From: Phosphoribacter sp037045055
Lineage (GTDB): Bacteria > Actinomycetota > Actinomycetes > Actinomycetales > Dermatophilaceae
Direction of reading: 5' to 3'
Assembly: GCA_037045055.1 (NCBI GenBank)
Contig: JBAOHJ010000001.1
Span: 372,001-436,000, forward strand
Length of the DNA: 64,000 nucleotides
The notes under the pieces were generated by a model. It was not told where the DNA came from. It did no database searches and was given only the letters and a program-made list of their open reading frames with translations. The position numbers were made by a program, and so were the translations under genes. Positions 1-9,118 of the stretch are shown here, piece by piece (the first letter of the stretch is position 1; every line of letters starts with the position of its first letter).

Positions 1-1029
1 GTCCTCGTAGCGCTGCCGACTGGGCTGCACCCGCGGCGGCTCGCCGGGCATCTTCGGGTAGTCCGGCGGGAAGGCCAGCTCGGGCAGGCCGTCGGCGACG
101 TCCCGCTCCCACCAGCTCATCGCGGTCGCGAGGTCGCCCACCGACTCCTCGTAGGCCGCCCACGGGTCCGCCCGGCCGGCGACGACCCCTGGGGCGGTGC
201 GCACCGTGAACTCCCGCGGGTCGGCCCCGAGCAGCTGCGACCACGACAGGGGCATCGACACCGGTGCGCCGGGCAGCGGCCGGGGGCTGTATGCCGCGGC
301 GATGGTCCGGTCGCGGCAGGCCTGGTTGTAGTCGACGAAGACGCGCTGCCCGCGTTGCTCCTTCCACCACGCCGTGGTGACCAGGTCGGGACGGCGGCGC
401 TCGAGCTCCCGGGCGACGGCGATGACCCCGTGCCGCACGTCGAGGAACTCCCGCTCGGGCCGGATCGGGCAGTACACGTGCACGCCCCGGTTGCCCGAGG
501 TCTTGGCGAAGCCGGTCAGCCCCGCCTCGGCGAGCACCTCCCGCAGCGACAGGGCCGCGTCCACCGCGTCGGCGAACCCCCGCCCCGGCTGCGGGTCGAG
601 GTCGATGCGCACCTCGTCGGGGCGGTCCAGGGCACCCGGTGCGTCGCCGGCCCGCACCGGCCAGGGATGGAAGGTCACGGTGTTCATCTGCACCCCCCAC
701 ACCGCCGTGGCCACCTCGTCGACGACCAGCTGCGGGTGCTTGCGCCCCGACGGGTAGGTCATCGTCACGGTGCGCACCCAGGGGGGCAGCCCCCTGGGCG
801 GGTTCTTCGAGTAGAACTCCTCCCCGTCGATCCCGGTCGGGAACCGCTGCAGAGTCATCGGTCGCCCACCGACCCGGCGCAGCAACGGCATACCGACATC
901 GCGCACGTAGTGGGCCAGGTCGAGCTTGGTGATCCCGTCCGCCGGCCAGAGCACCCGCTCGGGGCTGGACACCCGTACCCGGCGGACGTCGCCGTCCGGG
1001 GTCGGGCACTCGAGGTGCGCGTCGGGCAT
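1..1029 (-). CDS. LigD-type NHEJ DNA polymerase/primase domain protein (3' end outside window)
   Basis: The reading frame is open from an ATG at 1029 to the window edge (343 codons, no stop), so the C-terminus is missing. The protein matches the archaeo-eukaryotic primase-like polymerase domain of bacterial LigD, which adds nucleotides at double-strand breaks with Ku and a ligase. Two metal-binding aspartates lie in the motif RIDLDPQPG (D143, D145). The nucleotide-binding loop KTSGNRGVHV follows near residue 178-185, and a third acidic site is visible in RVFVDYNQA near 225. No ligase or nuclease domain is seen in this part, so it is probably the stand-alone polymerase version. It is divergent from msrB, with only 57 bases between the two starts. 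Confidence 0.85.
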   Translation of the reverse strand, partial: MPDAHLECPTPDGDVRRVRVSSPERVLWPADGITKLDLAHYVRDVGMPLLRRVGGRPMTLQRFPTGIDGEEFYSKNPPRGLPPWVRTVTMTYPSGRKHPQLVVDEVATAVWGVQMNTVTFHPWPVRAGDAPGALDRPDEVRIDLDPQPGRGFADAVDAALSLREVLAEAGLTGFAKTSGNRGVHVYCPIRPEREFLDVRHGVIAVARELERRRPDLVTTAWWKEQRGQRVFVDYNQACRDRTIAAAYSPRPLPGAPVSMPLSWSQLLGADPREFTVRTAPGVVAGRADPWAAYEESVGDLATAMSWWERDVADGLPELAFPPDYPKMPGEPPRVQPSRQRYED

Positions 1030-1086
1030 TGGGCCACTATCGCACGGGACTTGGCGCCGGGCTCGGGGGCGAGCGAGGATACCCGG

Positions 1087-1515
1087 ATGGACCCGAAGGA
1101 CACCCCCACCGACCGGTATGCCGTGCAGCTCACCGACGAGCAGTGGCGCGAGCGGCTCACTGCGGCCGAGTACCACGTGTTGCGCCAGGCCGGCACGGAG
1201 CGGCCTTACGTCGGCGAGTACACCGACACCACCACCGAGGGGGTGTACTCGTGCCGGGCCTGTGGTGCCGAGCTGTTCCGCAGCGAGACCAAGTTCGAGT
1301 CGCACTGTGGATGGCCGTCCTTCTACGCCCCGTTGGCCGGCGACCGGGTGGAGTACCTCGAGGATCGCTCGCTTCCGGGTCGTGCCCGGGTCGAGGTCCG
1401 CTGCCGTGCCTGCGGCTCGCACCTCGGGCACGTGTTCGAGGGCGAGGGCTACCAGACCCCGACCGACCAGCGCTACTGCATCAACTCGATCTCGCTGACC
1501 CTCAAGCCCAGCTGA
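1087..1515 (+). CDS. msrB: peptide-methionine (R)-S-oxide reductase MsrB
   Basis: This 142-residue cytosolic enzyme reduces methionine-R-sulfoxide in proteins and is near the usual MsrB length. Two CxxC pairs bind structural zinc (C56/C59 and C106/C109). The catalytic cysteine is C131 in RYCINS, and a possible resolving cysteine lies in HCGWPSF (C74). The ATG at 1087 gives the normal N-terminus; the frame stays open further upstream but that part overlaps the divergent polymerase gene on the other strand. It stands alone as an oxidative-repair gene between the LigD-type gene and a lipoprotein gene. Confidence 0.95.
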   Translation: MDPKDTPTDRYAVQLTDEQWRERLTAAEYHVLRQAGTERPYVGEYTDTTTEGVYSCRACGAELFRSETKFESHCGWPSFYAPLAGDRVEYLEDRSLPGRARVEVRCRACGSHLGHVFEGEGYQTPTDQRYCINSISLTLKPS

Positions 1516-1649
1516 CCGTCGGGGCCCGGCCGGCGGGCGGCCTACCGCCGTGACCGGATCGATACCCGGGTGGCTCGCTCTGCGCGGAACCGCTGCGGCA
1601 GCGGCGCCGTCCCATGCCCGAGGGATTGCCGCCCACCGAGGAGCCTGTC

Positions 1650-2747
1650 ATGACCATGCCACGTCGCCGCCGCCTGGGTGCGCTCGCCGTGTTCGCCGTC
1701 GTCGGGGTCACGGCCCTGGGGGCCTGCTCCGGGCAGTCCAGCACGAGCTCGGGCGCTCCGCCAGCGGCCGTCGCCGGCGGGGAGGCCAAGGCGCCCGCCC
1801 CGGGGGCGGCCGACCAGGCGGCGCCCAGAAGCGGCGGGCAGGCTGGCGATCCCGCGGCCGTCGCCGATGCCCAGAAGATCGTCAAGACCGCCGCACTCAC
1901 CCTCACCGTGCCCTCGGTCGAGCAGGCCGCGGCCGCGATCCGCGGGATCGCCCTGGCCGCCGGGGGCCAGGTGACCGGGGAGAACCTCACCGCCGGCTCG
2001 ACCTCCGCCCCGACCGCGCGACGCACCGGCTCCTCCGGCACGATCAGCCTGGACATCCCGGCCGATGCGCTGGACGGGGTGCTCGACCAGGTGGGCAAGC
2101 TGGGTGCGGTCCAGGCGCGGACCGCGTCGTCCAAGGACGTCACGGCGACCTACGTCGACACCGAGTCGCGGATCTCGACGAAGAAGGCCAGCATCGACCG
2201 CGTCCGCGCCCTCATGGCCCAGGCTCGGGACGTGGCCCAGATCGTCGAGCTGGAGAGCCAGCTCGCCCAGCGCGAGTCCGACCTGGAGTCGCTGCAAGCC
2301 ACCCTCGAGAGCCTCAAGAAGCGGATCGCCCTGTCCGCCCTGACCGTGACCTTGAGCACGGACCCGGCGCCCGTGCTCGAGGAGGACGACGACGGGTTCC
2401 TCGGCGGGCTGCGCGCCGGCTGGCGGGCCTTCCTGTCCGTCGGTAACGGCGTGCTCACTGCGGTGGGCGTCCTGGTGCCCTTCCTCGCGGTCGCGGCAGT
2501 GGTGGGTCTGCCGGTGCTGTGGTGGCCGCGCCGGCGTCGGGACGGCGCCGTCCGCGCCGGATCGACCACCCCCGCGGGCGTTCCGGGGGCCGCGCCACTG
2601 GCCGGGCCGGGCGCCGCGTCACAGGGCGCGGCGGGTGGCGCGTCACAGGGCACGGCGGGTGCCGCGCCGCACGCACCAGCCTCCGGACCTGCCGCTCCCG
2701 AGGCGCCGGCCGCGCCCGCTGCCGCGCCGACCGAGCCCGAGCGGTAA
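1650..2747 (+). CDS. DUF4349 domain lipoprotein
   Basis: The 365-residue protein starts at the ATG at 1650, preceded by a GGAG ribosome site near 1640. It has a lipoprotein signal: MPRRRR, a hydrophobic stretch, then the lipobox LGAC with the lipidated cysteine at residue 26. A low-complexity Ala/Gly/Ser linker leads into a DUF4349 domain (about residues 85-255), whose C-terminal half is rich in heptads (ESQLAQRESDLESLQ) typical of a coiled coil. One transmembrane helix follows near 275-300, then WWPRRRR and an Ala/Pro-rich tail with a short repeat. So it should be anchored to the membrane at both the lipid and the helix. The role of the family is not known to me. Confidence 0.85.
   Translation: MTMPRRRRLGALAVFAVVGVTALGACSGQSSTSSGAPPAAVAGGEAKAPAPGAADQAAPRSGGQAGDPAAVADAQKIVKTAALTLTVPSVEQAAAAIRGIALAAGGQVTGENLTAGSTSAPTARRTGSSGTISLDIPADALDGVLDQVGKLGAVQARTASSKDVTATYVDTESRISTKKASIDRVRALMAQARDVAQIVELESQLAQRESDLESLQATLESLKKRIALSALTVTLSTDPAPVLEEDDDGFLGGLRAGWRAFLSVGNGVLTAVGVLVPFLAVAAVVGLPVLWWPRRRRDGAVRAGSTTPAGVPGAAPLAGPGAASQGAAGGASQGTAGAAPHAPASGPAAPEAPAAPAAAPTEPER
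2613..2660 (+). repeat. 24-bp tandem repeat inside the DUF4349 gene
   Basis: Two adjacent 24-bp copies (2613-2636, 2637-2660) differ at a few bases and encode AASQGAAG and GASQGTAG in the cytosol-facing tail. A third partial copy begins at 2661. The repeat keeps the frame, so it lengthens the low-complexity tail without disrupting the gene. Confidence 0.8.
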
Positions 2748-2780
2748 CGGCACCGGGACGTCCGAGGTCCGGGCCGACAG

Positions 2781-3620
2781 CTAGCGCCCGCCGCCGGCGG
2801 CGATCAGCCCGATCCCGAGCATCGCCACCGCCACCCCGACCTGCTGCACCCGGCGTAACCGCTCGCGCAGCACCTGGCGGGCCAACAGGATCGTCACCAC
2901 GGGGTACAGCGAGGCGAGCACGCTGACCACGCTGACCATGCCCAGCACCGTGGCCACCGAGAACAGCGTGTTGGCGCCGAGGTCGCCGATCCCGACCACG
3001 GCCAGTCCGGGCCGCTCACCCCTGCCCACCGTGCCCAGGGATCGGGCCACCGCGGCCACCACCACCCACCCGAGCACGCTGGTCAGCCGCATCAGCCACA
3101 GCGTCTCCAGCAGCGACCCGCGGGCCCCCCGGTCCAGGGCGAACAGGGCGAGCCCGAAACACCCGGCGGCGCCCACGGCGAGCAGCACCGGCCGTGCTCC
3201 GGACCCCCCGGTGAGCTCCGGCCCGCTGGCCAGCACCACGCCCACGAGCGCCACCGCGATCCCCGCCCAGGACCACGGCCCGGGCGCGTCGCCGGTCAGC
3301 ACGCCGAGCAGCACCGGCACGCCCGCACCCATGGCGGCCACCGGAGCGACCACCCCCATCGTGCCCGAGGCCAGCGCCGCGTAGAAGCACAGCAGCCCGG
3401 CCGAGCCGGTCACGGCGGCCAGCACCGACCAGTCCACCCACGGCCCGGCGGGGGGCAGCCCCTGCGCCCTGACCAGCAGCACCAGGGAGATCGCCACCAG
3501 CCCGACCGCCTGCGACCAGGCGATGACGACCACGGCCGGCATCCGCCGCGAGAGCACCCCGGCGAGGAAATCGCTGCCCCCCCACACCACCGCCGCGGCG
3601 ACGGCGAGCAGGACCGGCAT
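2781..3620 (-). CDS. EamA/DMT-family membrane transporter
   Basis: The 279-residue protein consists of about ten hydrophobic helices in two related halves, as in EamA (drug/metabolite) transporters. The N-terminal helix reads LLAVAAAVVWGGSDFLAG, with the WG..F motif typical of the first EamA helix; the second half begins near LLAVGAAGCFGLALFA. I chose the ATG at 3620 because it opens directly on the first helix; an ATG 48 bases further up would add a Gly/Arg-rich leader. The start codon lies inside a GTATGCC word. The substrate cannot be told from sequence. Confidence 0.85.
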   Translation of the reverse strand: MPVLLAVAAAVVWGGSDFLAGVLSRRMPAVVVIAWSQAVGLVAISLVLLVRAQGLPPAGPWVDWSVLAAVTGSAGLLCFYAALASGTMGVVAPVAAMGAGVPVLLGVLTGDAPGPWSWAGIAVALVGVVLASGPELTGGSGARPVLLAVGAAGCFGLALFALDRGARGSLLETLWLMRLTSVLGWVVVAAVARSLGTVGRGERPGLAVVGIGDLGANTLFSVATVLGMVSVVSVLASLYPVVTILLARQVLRERLRRVQQVGVAVAMLGIGLIAAGGGR

Positions 3621-3682
3621 ACCCCGACCGTATCCGGCGCGCCCCCACCCAAAGCGCCCCCCACCCACCTACCCTCGGACCT

Positions 3683-4270
3683 GTGCGAGGACGATCCCTA
3701 CCCGGTGAGCCGGCGGCCGCCTTCGTCCGCGCCATCGAGCGGCTGCACACGGTGCCGCTGCGCCCGGAGGTCGCACTCACCGAAGTGCCTGCGCCGCAAC
3801 GCATCGCCCCGTTTGCCGTGGCCCTCACCGCGGAGGTCGCCGACACCGCCGGACCGGACCGCGAGCTGGCCTCCGGACGGTTCGTCCTGCTGCACGACCC
3901 CACCTGCCCGGAGCCGTGGGACGGCGACTGGCGAGCGGTGACCTTCGCCCGCGCTGAGCTGGAGCCCGAGGTGGCCACCGACCCGGCGCTCGGCGAGGTC
4001 GGCTGGGCCTGGCTCACCGAGGCGCTCACCCAGCGTGGGGTGACCTATGCCGCCGAGGCCGGCACGGTGACCCGGGTGGTCTCGGAGAGCTTCGGGTCGC
4101 TGGCCGACCGATCCGCCCGGGTGGAGCTGGAGGTGCGCGCCTCGTGGACGCCGCTGGACCCACGCGAGCTGGGCGAGCACCTGCTGGCCTGGTCGGACCT
4201 GCTGTGCACCATCGCCGGCCTGCCGCCCCTGCCCGAGGGCGTCATCGCCCTGCCCGGTCCACGCCGGTGA
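3683..4270 (+). CDS. DUF3000 family protein
   Basis: This 195-residue soluble protein belongs to DUF3000, found in actinobacteria. It has no signal peptide or membrane helix. Recognisable family stretches include GRFVLLHDPTCPEPWDG and SFGSLADRSARVELEVRASW. The start is a GTG at 3683; no strong ribosome site is visible, and a later GTG at 3704 in another frame is not used. Its stop codon overlaps the GTG of ribonuclease D by four bases (GTGA), so the two are probably translated together. Function unknown. Confidence 0.8.
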   Translation: MRGRSLPGEPAAAFVRAIERLHTVPLRPEVALTEVPAPQRIAPFAVALTAEVADTAGPDRELASGRFVLLHDPTCPEPWDGDWRAVTFARAELEPEVATDPALGEVGWAWLTEALTQRGVTYAAEAGTVTRVVSESFGSLADRSARVELEVRASWTPLDPRELGEHLLAWSDLLCTIAGLPPLPEGVIALPGPRR

Positions 4271-5487
4271 GCCAGGCGCCGCTGCCCCAGCTGCTCGCCC
4301 CGCAGGCCGGTGTCCCGGACGTCGTCACCGACGAGCGACGCCTGGCCGAGGCCGGCCGGGTGCTCGGCGCGGGGCTGGGCCCGGTGGCCATCGACGCCGA
4401 GCGGGCCTCGGGGCACCGCTACGGCAACCGGGCCTACCTCGTGCAGTTGCGTCGCGAGGGTGCCGGCACCTGGCTGATCGACCCGGTGGCCTGCCCGGAC
4501 CTCTCGCCGATCCAGGACGGCCTGGGCGACGCCGAATGGGTGCTGCACGCGGCGACCCAGGATCTGCCGTGCCTGGCCGAGGTGGGGCTGAGACCCGAGC
4601 GGCTCTTCGACACGGAGCTGGGCGGGCGGCTGGCCGGGCTGGCCCGGGTGGGGCTGGGGACCATGGTGGAGCACTATCTCGCCGTGAGCCTGGCCAAGGA
4701 GCACTCCGCCGCGGACTGGTCCCGCCGGCCGCTGCCCGAGCCGTGGCTGCGTTACGCGGCCCTCGATGTCGAGATGCTCGTGCAGCTGCGCGACGCGGTC
4801 GAGGCCGACCTGGCCGCCCAGGACAAGCTCGAGTGGGCCCGGCAGGAGTTCGACGCGCTGCTGACCTTCACCGGACCCCCGCCGCGCGTCGACCCGTGGC
4901 GGCGGACCTCGGGCATCCACCGGGTCCGCAAGCGCCGCGGCCTGGCCGTGGTCCGCGAGCTGTGGCTGGCCCGTGACCGGATCGCCCGGCGCCGCGACCT
5001 CGGCCCCGGGCGGGTGCTCCCGGACGCCACCCTCGTCGCGCTGGCCGTCGCTCCCCCCGCGGATGCCGCCGCCCTGGCAGCCCGTCCCGAGCTCAAGACC
5101 GCGGCCCGCAACCCGCGGGTGTGGCTGGAGGCCGTGCAACGGGCCATGGCGCTGCCTGAGGACCGCCTGCCCCCGCTGACGGTGCCGGGGACCGGCCCGC
5201 CGCCCCCCCGGCTGTGGGCCGAGCGCGACCCGGCGGCCGCCGCCCGACTCACCGCCGCCCGGGCCGGTCTGACCGCCGTCGCCGACGCGCGAGCCGTCCC
5301 CGTCGAGAACCTCCTCGCCCCCGAGAGCGTCCGGCGCCTGGCCTGGGCTCCACCGGCGCAGCCGTCCGCGGCGGCGGTCGCGCAGGCGCTGCGCGACCTG
5401 GGGGCGCGGGCGTGGCAGGTCGACCTGGCCACCCCCATCCTGCTCGAGGCGCTCACCGCGCCGGCCGACCCGGCCACCACCAGCTGA
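4267..5487 (+). CDS. rnd: ribonuclease D with HRDC domain
   Basis: The 406-residue protein is a DEDD-family 3'-5' exoribonuclease. Metal-binding residues sit in AIDAERASG (Exo I), HAATQDLPCL (Exo II) and YAALDVEML (Exo III, with the tyrosine of the DEDDy subgroup). An HRDC nucleic-acid-binding domain follows near residues 215-290. I chose the GTG at 4267, which overlaps the DUF3000 stop, over an in-frame ATG at 4144 that would lie deep inside DUF3000. The C-terminal third is less conserved. It likely trims tRNA or other RNA 3' ends. Confidence 0.9.
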   Translation: MSQAPLPQLLAPQAGVPDVVTDERRLAEAGRVLGAGLGPVAIDAERASGHRYGNRAYLVQLRREGAGTWLIDPVACPDLSPIQDGLGDAEWVLHAATQDLPCLAEVGLRPERLFDTELGGRLAGLARVGLGTMVEHYLAVSLAKEHSAADWSRRPLPEPWLRYAALDVEMLVQLRDAVEADLAAQDKLEWARQEFDALLTFTGPPPRVDPWRRTSGIHRVRKRRGLAVVRELWLARDRIARRRDLGPGRVLPDATLVALAVAPPADAAALAARPELKTAARNPRVWLEAVQRAMALPEDRLPPLTVPGTGPPPPRLWAERDPAAAARLTAARAGLTAVADARAVPVENLLAPESVRRLAWAPPAQPSAAAVAQALRDLGARAWQVDLATPILLEALTAPADPATTS

Positions 5488-5641
5488 TCGCCACCCCCGG
5501 CGCCGGCCCAGCCCGCCGGGCGCGGCATACCGGCCGACGTCGTCACCGGTGAGGATGCGCGTCGGGGTTACTCGTGCGTAGCATGGGCCGCCTAGCGGGC
5601 GGCGCCGGGCCGTCCCGGCCACCCCCCGAGGAGCCCTCACC

Positions 5642-6874
5642 ATGCCTCGCACTCTCCACGAGGTCGTGTTCGTCGACGGCGTGCGCACGCCGTTCGGGCG
5701 GGCCGGCGACAGCGGCATCTACGCCCAGACCCGAGCCGACGATCTGGTCGTCCGGTGCATCCGCGAGCTGCTGCGCCGCCACCCCGAGCTGCCCAAGGAC
5801 CGCGTCGGCGACGTAGCCGTCGCGGCGACCACCCAGACCGGCGACCAGGGCCTGACCATCGGCCGCCTGGCGGCGCTGCTGTCCGGTCTGCCCAACACCG
5901 TGCCCGGCTACGCCATCGACCGGATGTGCGCCGGCGCGCTGACCGCCGTGACCACCAGCGCCTCGTCCATCGCCTTCGGTGCCTACGACGTGGCCATCGC
6001 GGGCGGCGTCGAGCACATGGGTCACCACCCGATGGGCCAGGGCATCGACCCCAACCCCCGCATCGTCGGCGAGCGGCTCGTCGACCCGTCGGCACTGAAC
6101 ATGGGCATGACCGCGGAGAACATCCACGACCGCTACCCGCAGCTGACCAAGGAACGCTCCGACACGTATGCCGTGGCCTCCCAGGCCAAGTACGCCGCCG
6201 CGCTGGCCGCCGGCAACATCGAGCCCGACCTCGTGCCCGTGTCCACCCGCAACGCCGAGCTGGGCTGGGGCCTGGCCACCGCCGACGAGCCGCCCCGGCC
6301 GGGCACGTCGATGGAGATGCTCGCCGCCCTCAAGACCCCGTTCCGCAAGCGCGGCCGGGTCACCGCCGGCAACAGCGCCGGCCTCAACGATGGGGCGACG
6401 GCATGCATCCTCGCCTCCGAGGCGGCCGCCGGCGAGCTGGGTATGCCGGTGCGCATGCGGCTGGTCTCCTACGGCTTCGCCGGCGTGGAGCCCGAGGTCA
6501 TGGGCATCGGCCCGGTGCCGGCCACCGAGAAGGCCCTGGCCAACGCCGGCCTGTCGATCGGGGACATCGGGCTGTTCGAGCTCAACGAGGCCTTCGCAGT
6601 GCAGGTGCTGGCGTTCCTCGACCACTACGGCATTGCCGACGACGACCCCCGGGTCAACCTCTACGGCGGCGCGATCGCCATCGGCCACCCGCTGGCCTCC
6701 TCCGGGGTGCGCCTGATGATCCAGCTGGCGCGGCAGTTCCAGGCCAACCCCCAGGTCCGCTACGGGCTCACCGCAATGTGCATCGGCATCGGGATGGGCG
6801 CCAGCGTGATCTGGGAGAACCCGCACCACGCCGACTACCGCTCGTCCGTCGCCGACTCCGACAAGGTGGCCTGA
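5642..6874 (+). CDS. fadA: acetyl-CoA acyltransferase (thiolase)
   Basis: The 410-residue protein is a thiolase that cleaves 3-ketoacyl-CoA with CoA in the last step of beta-oxidation. The nucleophilic cysteine is C96 in DRMCAGAL. The conserved histidine lies in IAIGHPLASSG (about residue 352) and the second cysteine in TAMCIGIGMG (about residue 380). A GAGGAG ribosome site precedes the ATG by about 9 bases. The next gene, the hydratase/dehydrogenase, starts two bases after its stop, which makes a two-gene operon encoding the trifunctional activity. Confidence 0.95.
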   Translation: MPRTLHEVVFVDGVRTPFGRAGDSGIYAQTRADDLVVRCIRELLRRHPELPKDRVGDVAVAATTQTGDQGLTIGRLAALLSGLPNTVPGYAIDRMCAGALTAVTTSASSIAFGAYDVAIAGGVEHMGHHPMGQGIDPNPRIVGERLVDPSALNMGMTAENIHDRYPQLTKERSDTYAVASQAKYAAALAAGNIEPDLVPVSTRNAELGWGLATADEPPRPGTSMEMLAALKTPFRKRGRVTAGNSAGLNDGATACILASEAAAGELGMPVRMRLVSYGFAGVEPEVMGIGPVPATEKALANAGLSIGDIGLFELNEAFAVQVLAFLDHYGIADDDPRVNLYGGAIAIGHPLASSGVRLMIQLARQFQANPQVRYGLTAMCIGIGMGASVIWENPHHADYRSSVADSDKVA

Positions 6875-6876
6875 CC

Positions 6877-8988
6877 ATGACCGACATCACCAGCCTGTTC
6901 GCCGACGAGGTCGTGACCAAGGCCCTGGTCCGCGACGTCCCCCTGCCCGGCGGCGTGGGCGCCCTGGCCCTGGTCACCCTCGACAACGGCTTCGACCACA
7001 CCCGACCCAACACGTTCGGCCCCAAGACCCTGGTCGGCCTCAAGGAGTGCTTCGAGGGGTTGCGGGCCCGGGCCGAGGCCGGCGAGATCCAGGCCGTGGC
7101 GCTCACCGGCAAGCCGTTCATCTTCGCCGTCGGCGCCGACCTCGGCGGGGTCGCCCACATCACCGAGCGTGCGCAGGCCTTGGCCGTCGGGCGGCTCGGG
7201 CACGCGGCATACACGGCGTTGATGGACCTGCCGGTGCCGACCTTCGCCTTCGTCAACGGCGCGGTCATGGGCGGCGGGCTGGAGATCGCCCTGGCCTGCG
7301 ACTACCGGACGATCTCCGGCGGCGTGCCGGCGGTGGCGCTGCCGGAGTGCTTCCTCGGGCTGGTGCCGGGGTGGGGCGGGTGCTGGCTGCTGCCCAACCT
7401 CGTCGGGGTGAAGAACGCCCTCACCCTCATCGTGGAGAACCCGCTGAACACCAACAAGATGATCGGCGGCCCGGCGGCGCTCAAGCTCGGGGTGGCCGAT
7501 GCGATGTTCCACCCGGCCGAGTTCCTCGAGGACTCCATCGCCTGGGCCGGCGCGGTCGTGTCCGGCACGGTCACGGTGCAGCGCCCCGAGGTCGACCGCG
7601 ACGGGGCGGCCTGGAGCGGCGCGATCAAGGCCGCCCGGGGGCTGGCCGACGTCAAGACCGGCCGTCAGGCCCCGGCGCCCTACCGGGCCCTGGACCTCGT
7701 CGCGGCCGCTCGCACCAACACGCGCGAGGAGGGCTTCGCCGCCGAGGACGAGGCCCTCGGCGACCTCGTCATGGGCGACGAGCTGCGTGCCGGGCTCTAC
7801 GCCTTCGACCTGGTGCAGAAGCGGGCCAAGCGCCCTGCCGGCGCCCCGGACCGCAAGCTGGCCCGTCCGGTGACCAAGGTCGGCATCGTCGGCGCCGGTC
7901 TCATGGCCAGCCAGCTGGCGCTGCTGTTCATCCAGCGCATGGGCATCCCCGTGGTGCTCACCGACTTGGACCAGGAGCGGGTCGACAAGGGCGTCGGCTA
8001 CGTCCACGCCCAGCTCGACGAGCTGGCCTCCAAGGGGCGGCTGTCCGGCGACAAGCACAACCGCTACAAGGCCCTGGTGAGCGGGTCGACGAGCAAGGAG
8101 GGCTTCGCCGACGCCGAGTTCGTCATCGAGGCGGTCTTCGAGAACATGGCGGTGAAGAAGCAGGTGTTCGCCGAGGTCGAGGCCGTGGTCAGCGAGACCT
8201 GCGTGCTGGCCACCAACACCTCGAGCCTGTCGGTCACCGAGATGGCCGCGGACCTGGCCCACCCCGAGAGGGTGGTCGGGTTCCACTTCTTCAACCCGGT
8301 CGCGGTCATGCCGTTGCTGGAGATCATCCGGGGCGAGCGCACCGACGACGCCACCCTCGCCACGGCGTTCGCCACCGGCAAGGAGCTGAAGAAGACCTGC
8401 ATCCTGGTCAAGGACTCGCCCTCGTTCATCGTCAACCGGATCCTCGGGCGCTTCCTCGGCGAGGTGGGCCGGATGGTCGACGAGGGCACCCCGGTCGAGG
8501 TGGCCGACCAGGCCTTCGCCGGGCTTGCCCCGATGCCGCCGTTCGTGCTCATGGGGTTGGTGGGGCCGGCGATCGCCCTGCACACCGTGGAGACGCTCGT
8601 CGGGGCCTTCCCCGACCGGTTCTACGTCCCGGAGGGCCTCAAGCGGGTGGTGGCGGCCGGCAAGCCGGCGTACTACATCTGGCCCCAGGGCAAACCCCAG
8701 CTCGACCCGGAGGTGCTCGCGCTGCTGCCGGTCCCCGAGAGCCCCGTGGTGCGCACGGTCGCCGAGGTCCGGGCCGCGGTGCTGTCCGCCCTGGCCGACG
8801 AGTGCCGCCGGATGCTCGACGAGGGCGTGGCCCAGGCGCCGATGGACCTCGACCTGGCGATGATCACCGGCGCCGGCTTCGCGTTCTGGAACGGCGGGGT
8901 CACGCCGCTGCTGGACCGTTCGGGGGTGGCCGAGCAGGTGACCGGCGCCCGGTTCCTGCCGCCCGGCGCGGCCAGCGTCCAGGCGTAG
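6877..8988 (+). CDS. fadB: FadB-like enoyl-CoA hydratase / 3-hydroxyacyl-CoA dehydrogenase
   Basis: The 703-residue protein is the multifunctional alpha subunit of fatty-acid oxidation. Its N-terminal crotonase domain (about 1-260) carries two likely catalytic glutamates in GGGLEIALACDYR and ALPECFLGLVPGWGG. A linker leads to an NAD-binding dehydrogenase domain (about 325 on) opening with KVGIVGAGLMAS; the catalytic histidine is in GFHFFNPV. C-terminal dehydrogenase domains complete it. It is coupled to the thiolase upstream. Both lie after ribonuclease D, an arrangement I recall from other actinobacteria. A GC-rich hairpin follows the stop. Confidence 0.95.
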   Translation: MTDITSLFADEVVTKALVRDVPLPGGVGALALVTLDNGFDHTRPNTFGPKTLVGLKECFEGLRARAEAGEIQAVALTGKPFIFAVGADLGGVAHITERAQALAVGRLGHAAYTALMDLPVPTFAFVNGAVMGGGLEIALACDYRTISGGVPAVALPECFLGLVPGWGGCWLLPNLVGVKNALTLIVENPLNTNKMIGGPAALKLGVADAMFHPAEFLEDSIAWAGAVVSGTVTVQRPEVDRDGAAWSGAIKAARGLADVKTGRQAPAPYRALDLVAAARTNTREEGFAAEDEALGDLVMGDELRAGLYAFDLVQKRAKRPAGAPDRKLARPVTKVGIVGAGLMASQLALLFIQRMGIPVVLTDLDQERVDKGVGYVHAQLDELASKGRLSGDKHNRYKALVSGSTSKEGFADAEFVIEAVFENMAVKKQVFAEVEAVVSETCVLATNTSSLSVTEMAADLAHPERVVGFHFFNPVAVMPLLEIIRGERTDDATLATAFATGKELKKTCILVKDSPSFIVNRILGRFLGEVGRMVDEGTPVEVADQAFAGLAPMPPFVLMGLVGPAIALHTVETLVGAFPDRFYVPEGLKRVVAAGKPAYYIWPQGKPQLDPEVLALLPVPESPVVRTVAEVRAAVLSALADECRRMLDEGVAQAPMDLDLAMITGAGFAFWNGGVTPLLDRSGVAEQVTGARFLPPGAASVQA

Positions 8989-9001
8989 GGTCACCCCGGC
9001 C

Positions 9002-9034
9002 CCGGCCCCGGCGCCTCGACGCGGCCGGGGCCGG
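9002..9034 (+). terminator. GC-rich hairpin after fadB
   Basis: An 11-bp perfect stem (9002-9012 with 9024-9034) encloses an 11-base loop, 13 bases after the fadB stop. There is no T-run, as is common in high-GC actinobacteria, so termination is inferred from position and stem strength only. Confidence 0.5.
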
Positions 9035-9090
9035 CTCGCCCTCGCCCCGTGCCGGCGCCGGCGCCGACACGGCATACCGGGTGCCGGCCC

Positions 9091-9108
9091 TATCTCATAT
9101 CTGAGTTA
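9091..9108. promoter_or_regulatory. palindromic candidate operator before the XRE-MurA gene
   Basis: The 18-bp element TATCTCATATCTGAGTTA is a near-perfect inverted repeat (TA.CTCA, four bases, TGAG.TA) ending 10 bases before the GTG start at 9119. It is strikingly AT-rich for this DNA, so it may overlap the promoter. Because the gene it precedes begins with an XRE DNA-binding domain, self-regulation is a natural guess but is not shown. Confidence 0.45.
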
Positions 9109-9118
9109 CCGTGAGAGC

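Noticed and set aside
5755..6876. Long open frame upstream of and joined to fadB
   Set aside because: This part is the thiolase gene read in another frame, Arg-rich and without motifs; fadB starts at 6877.
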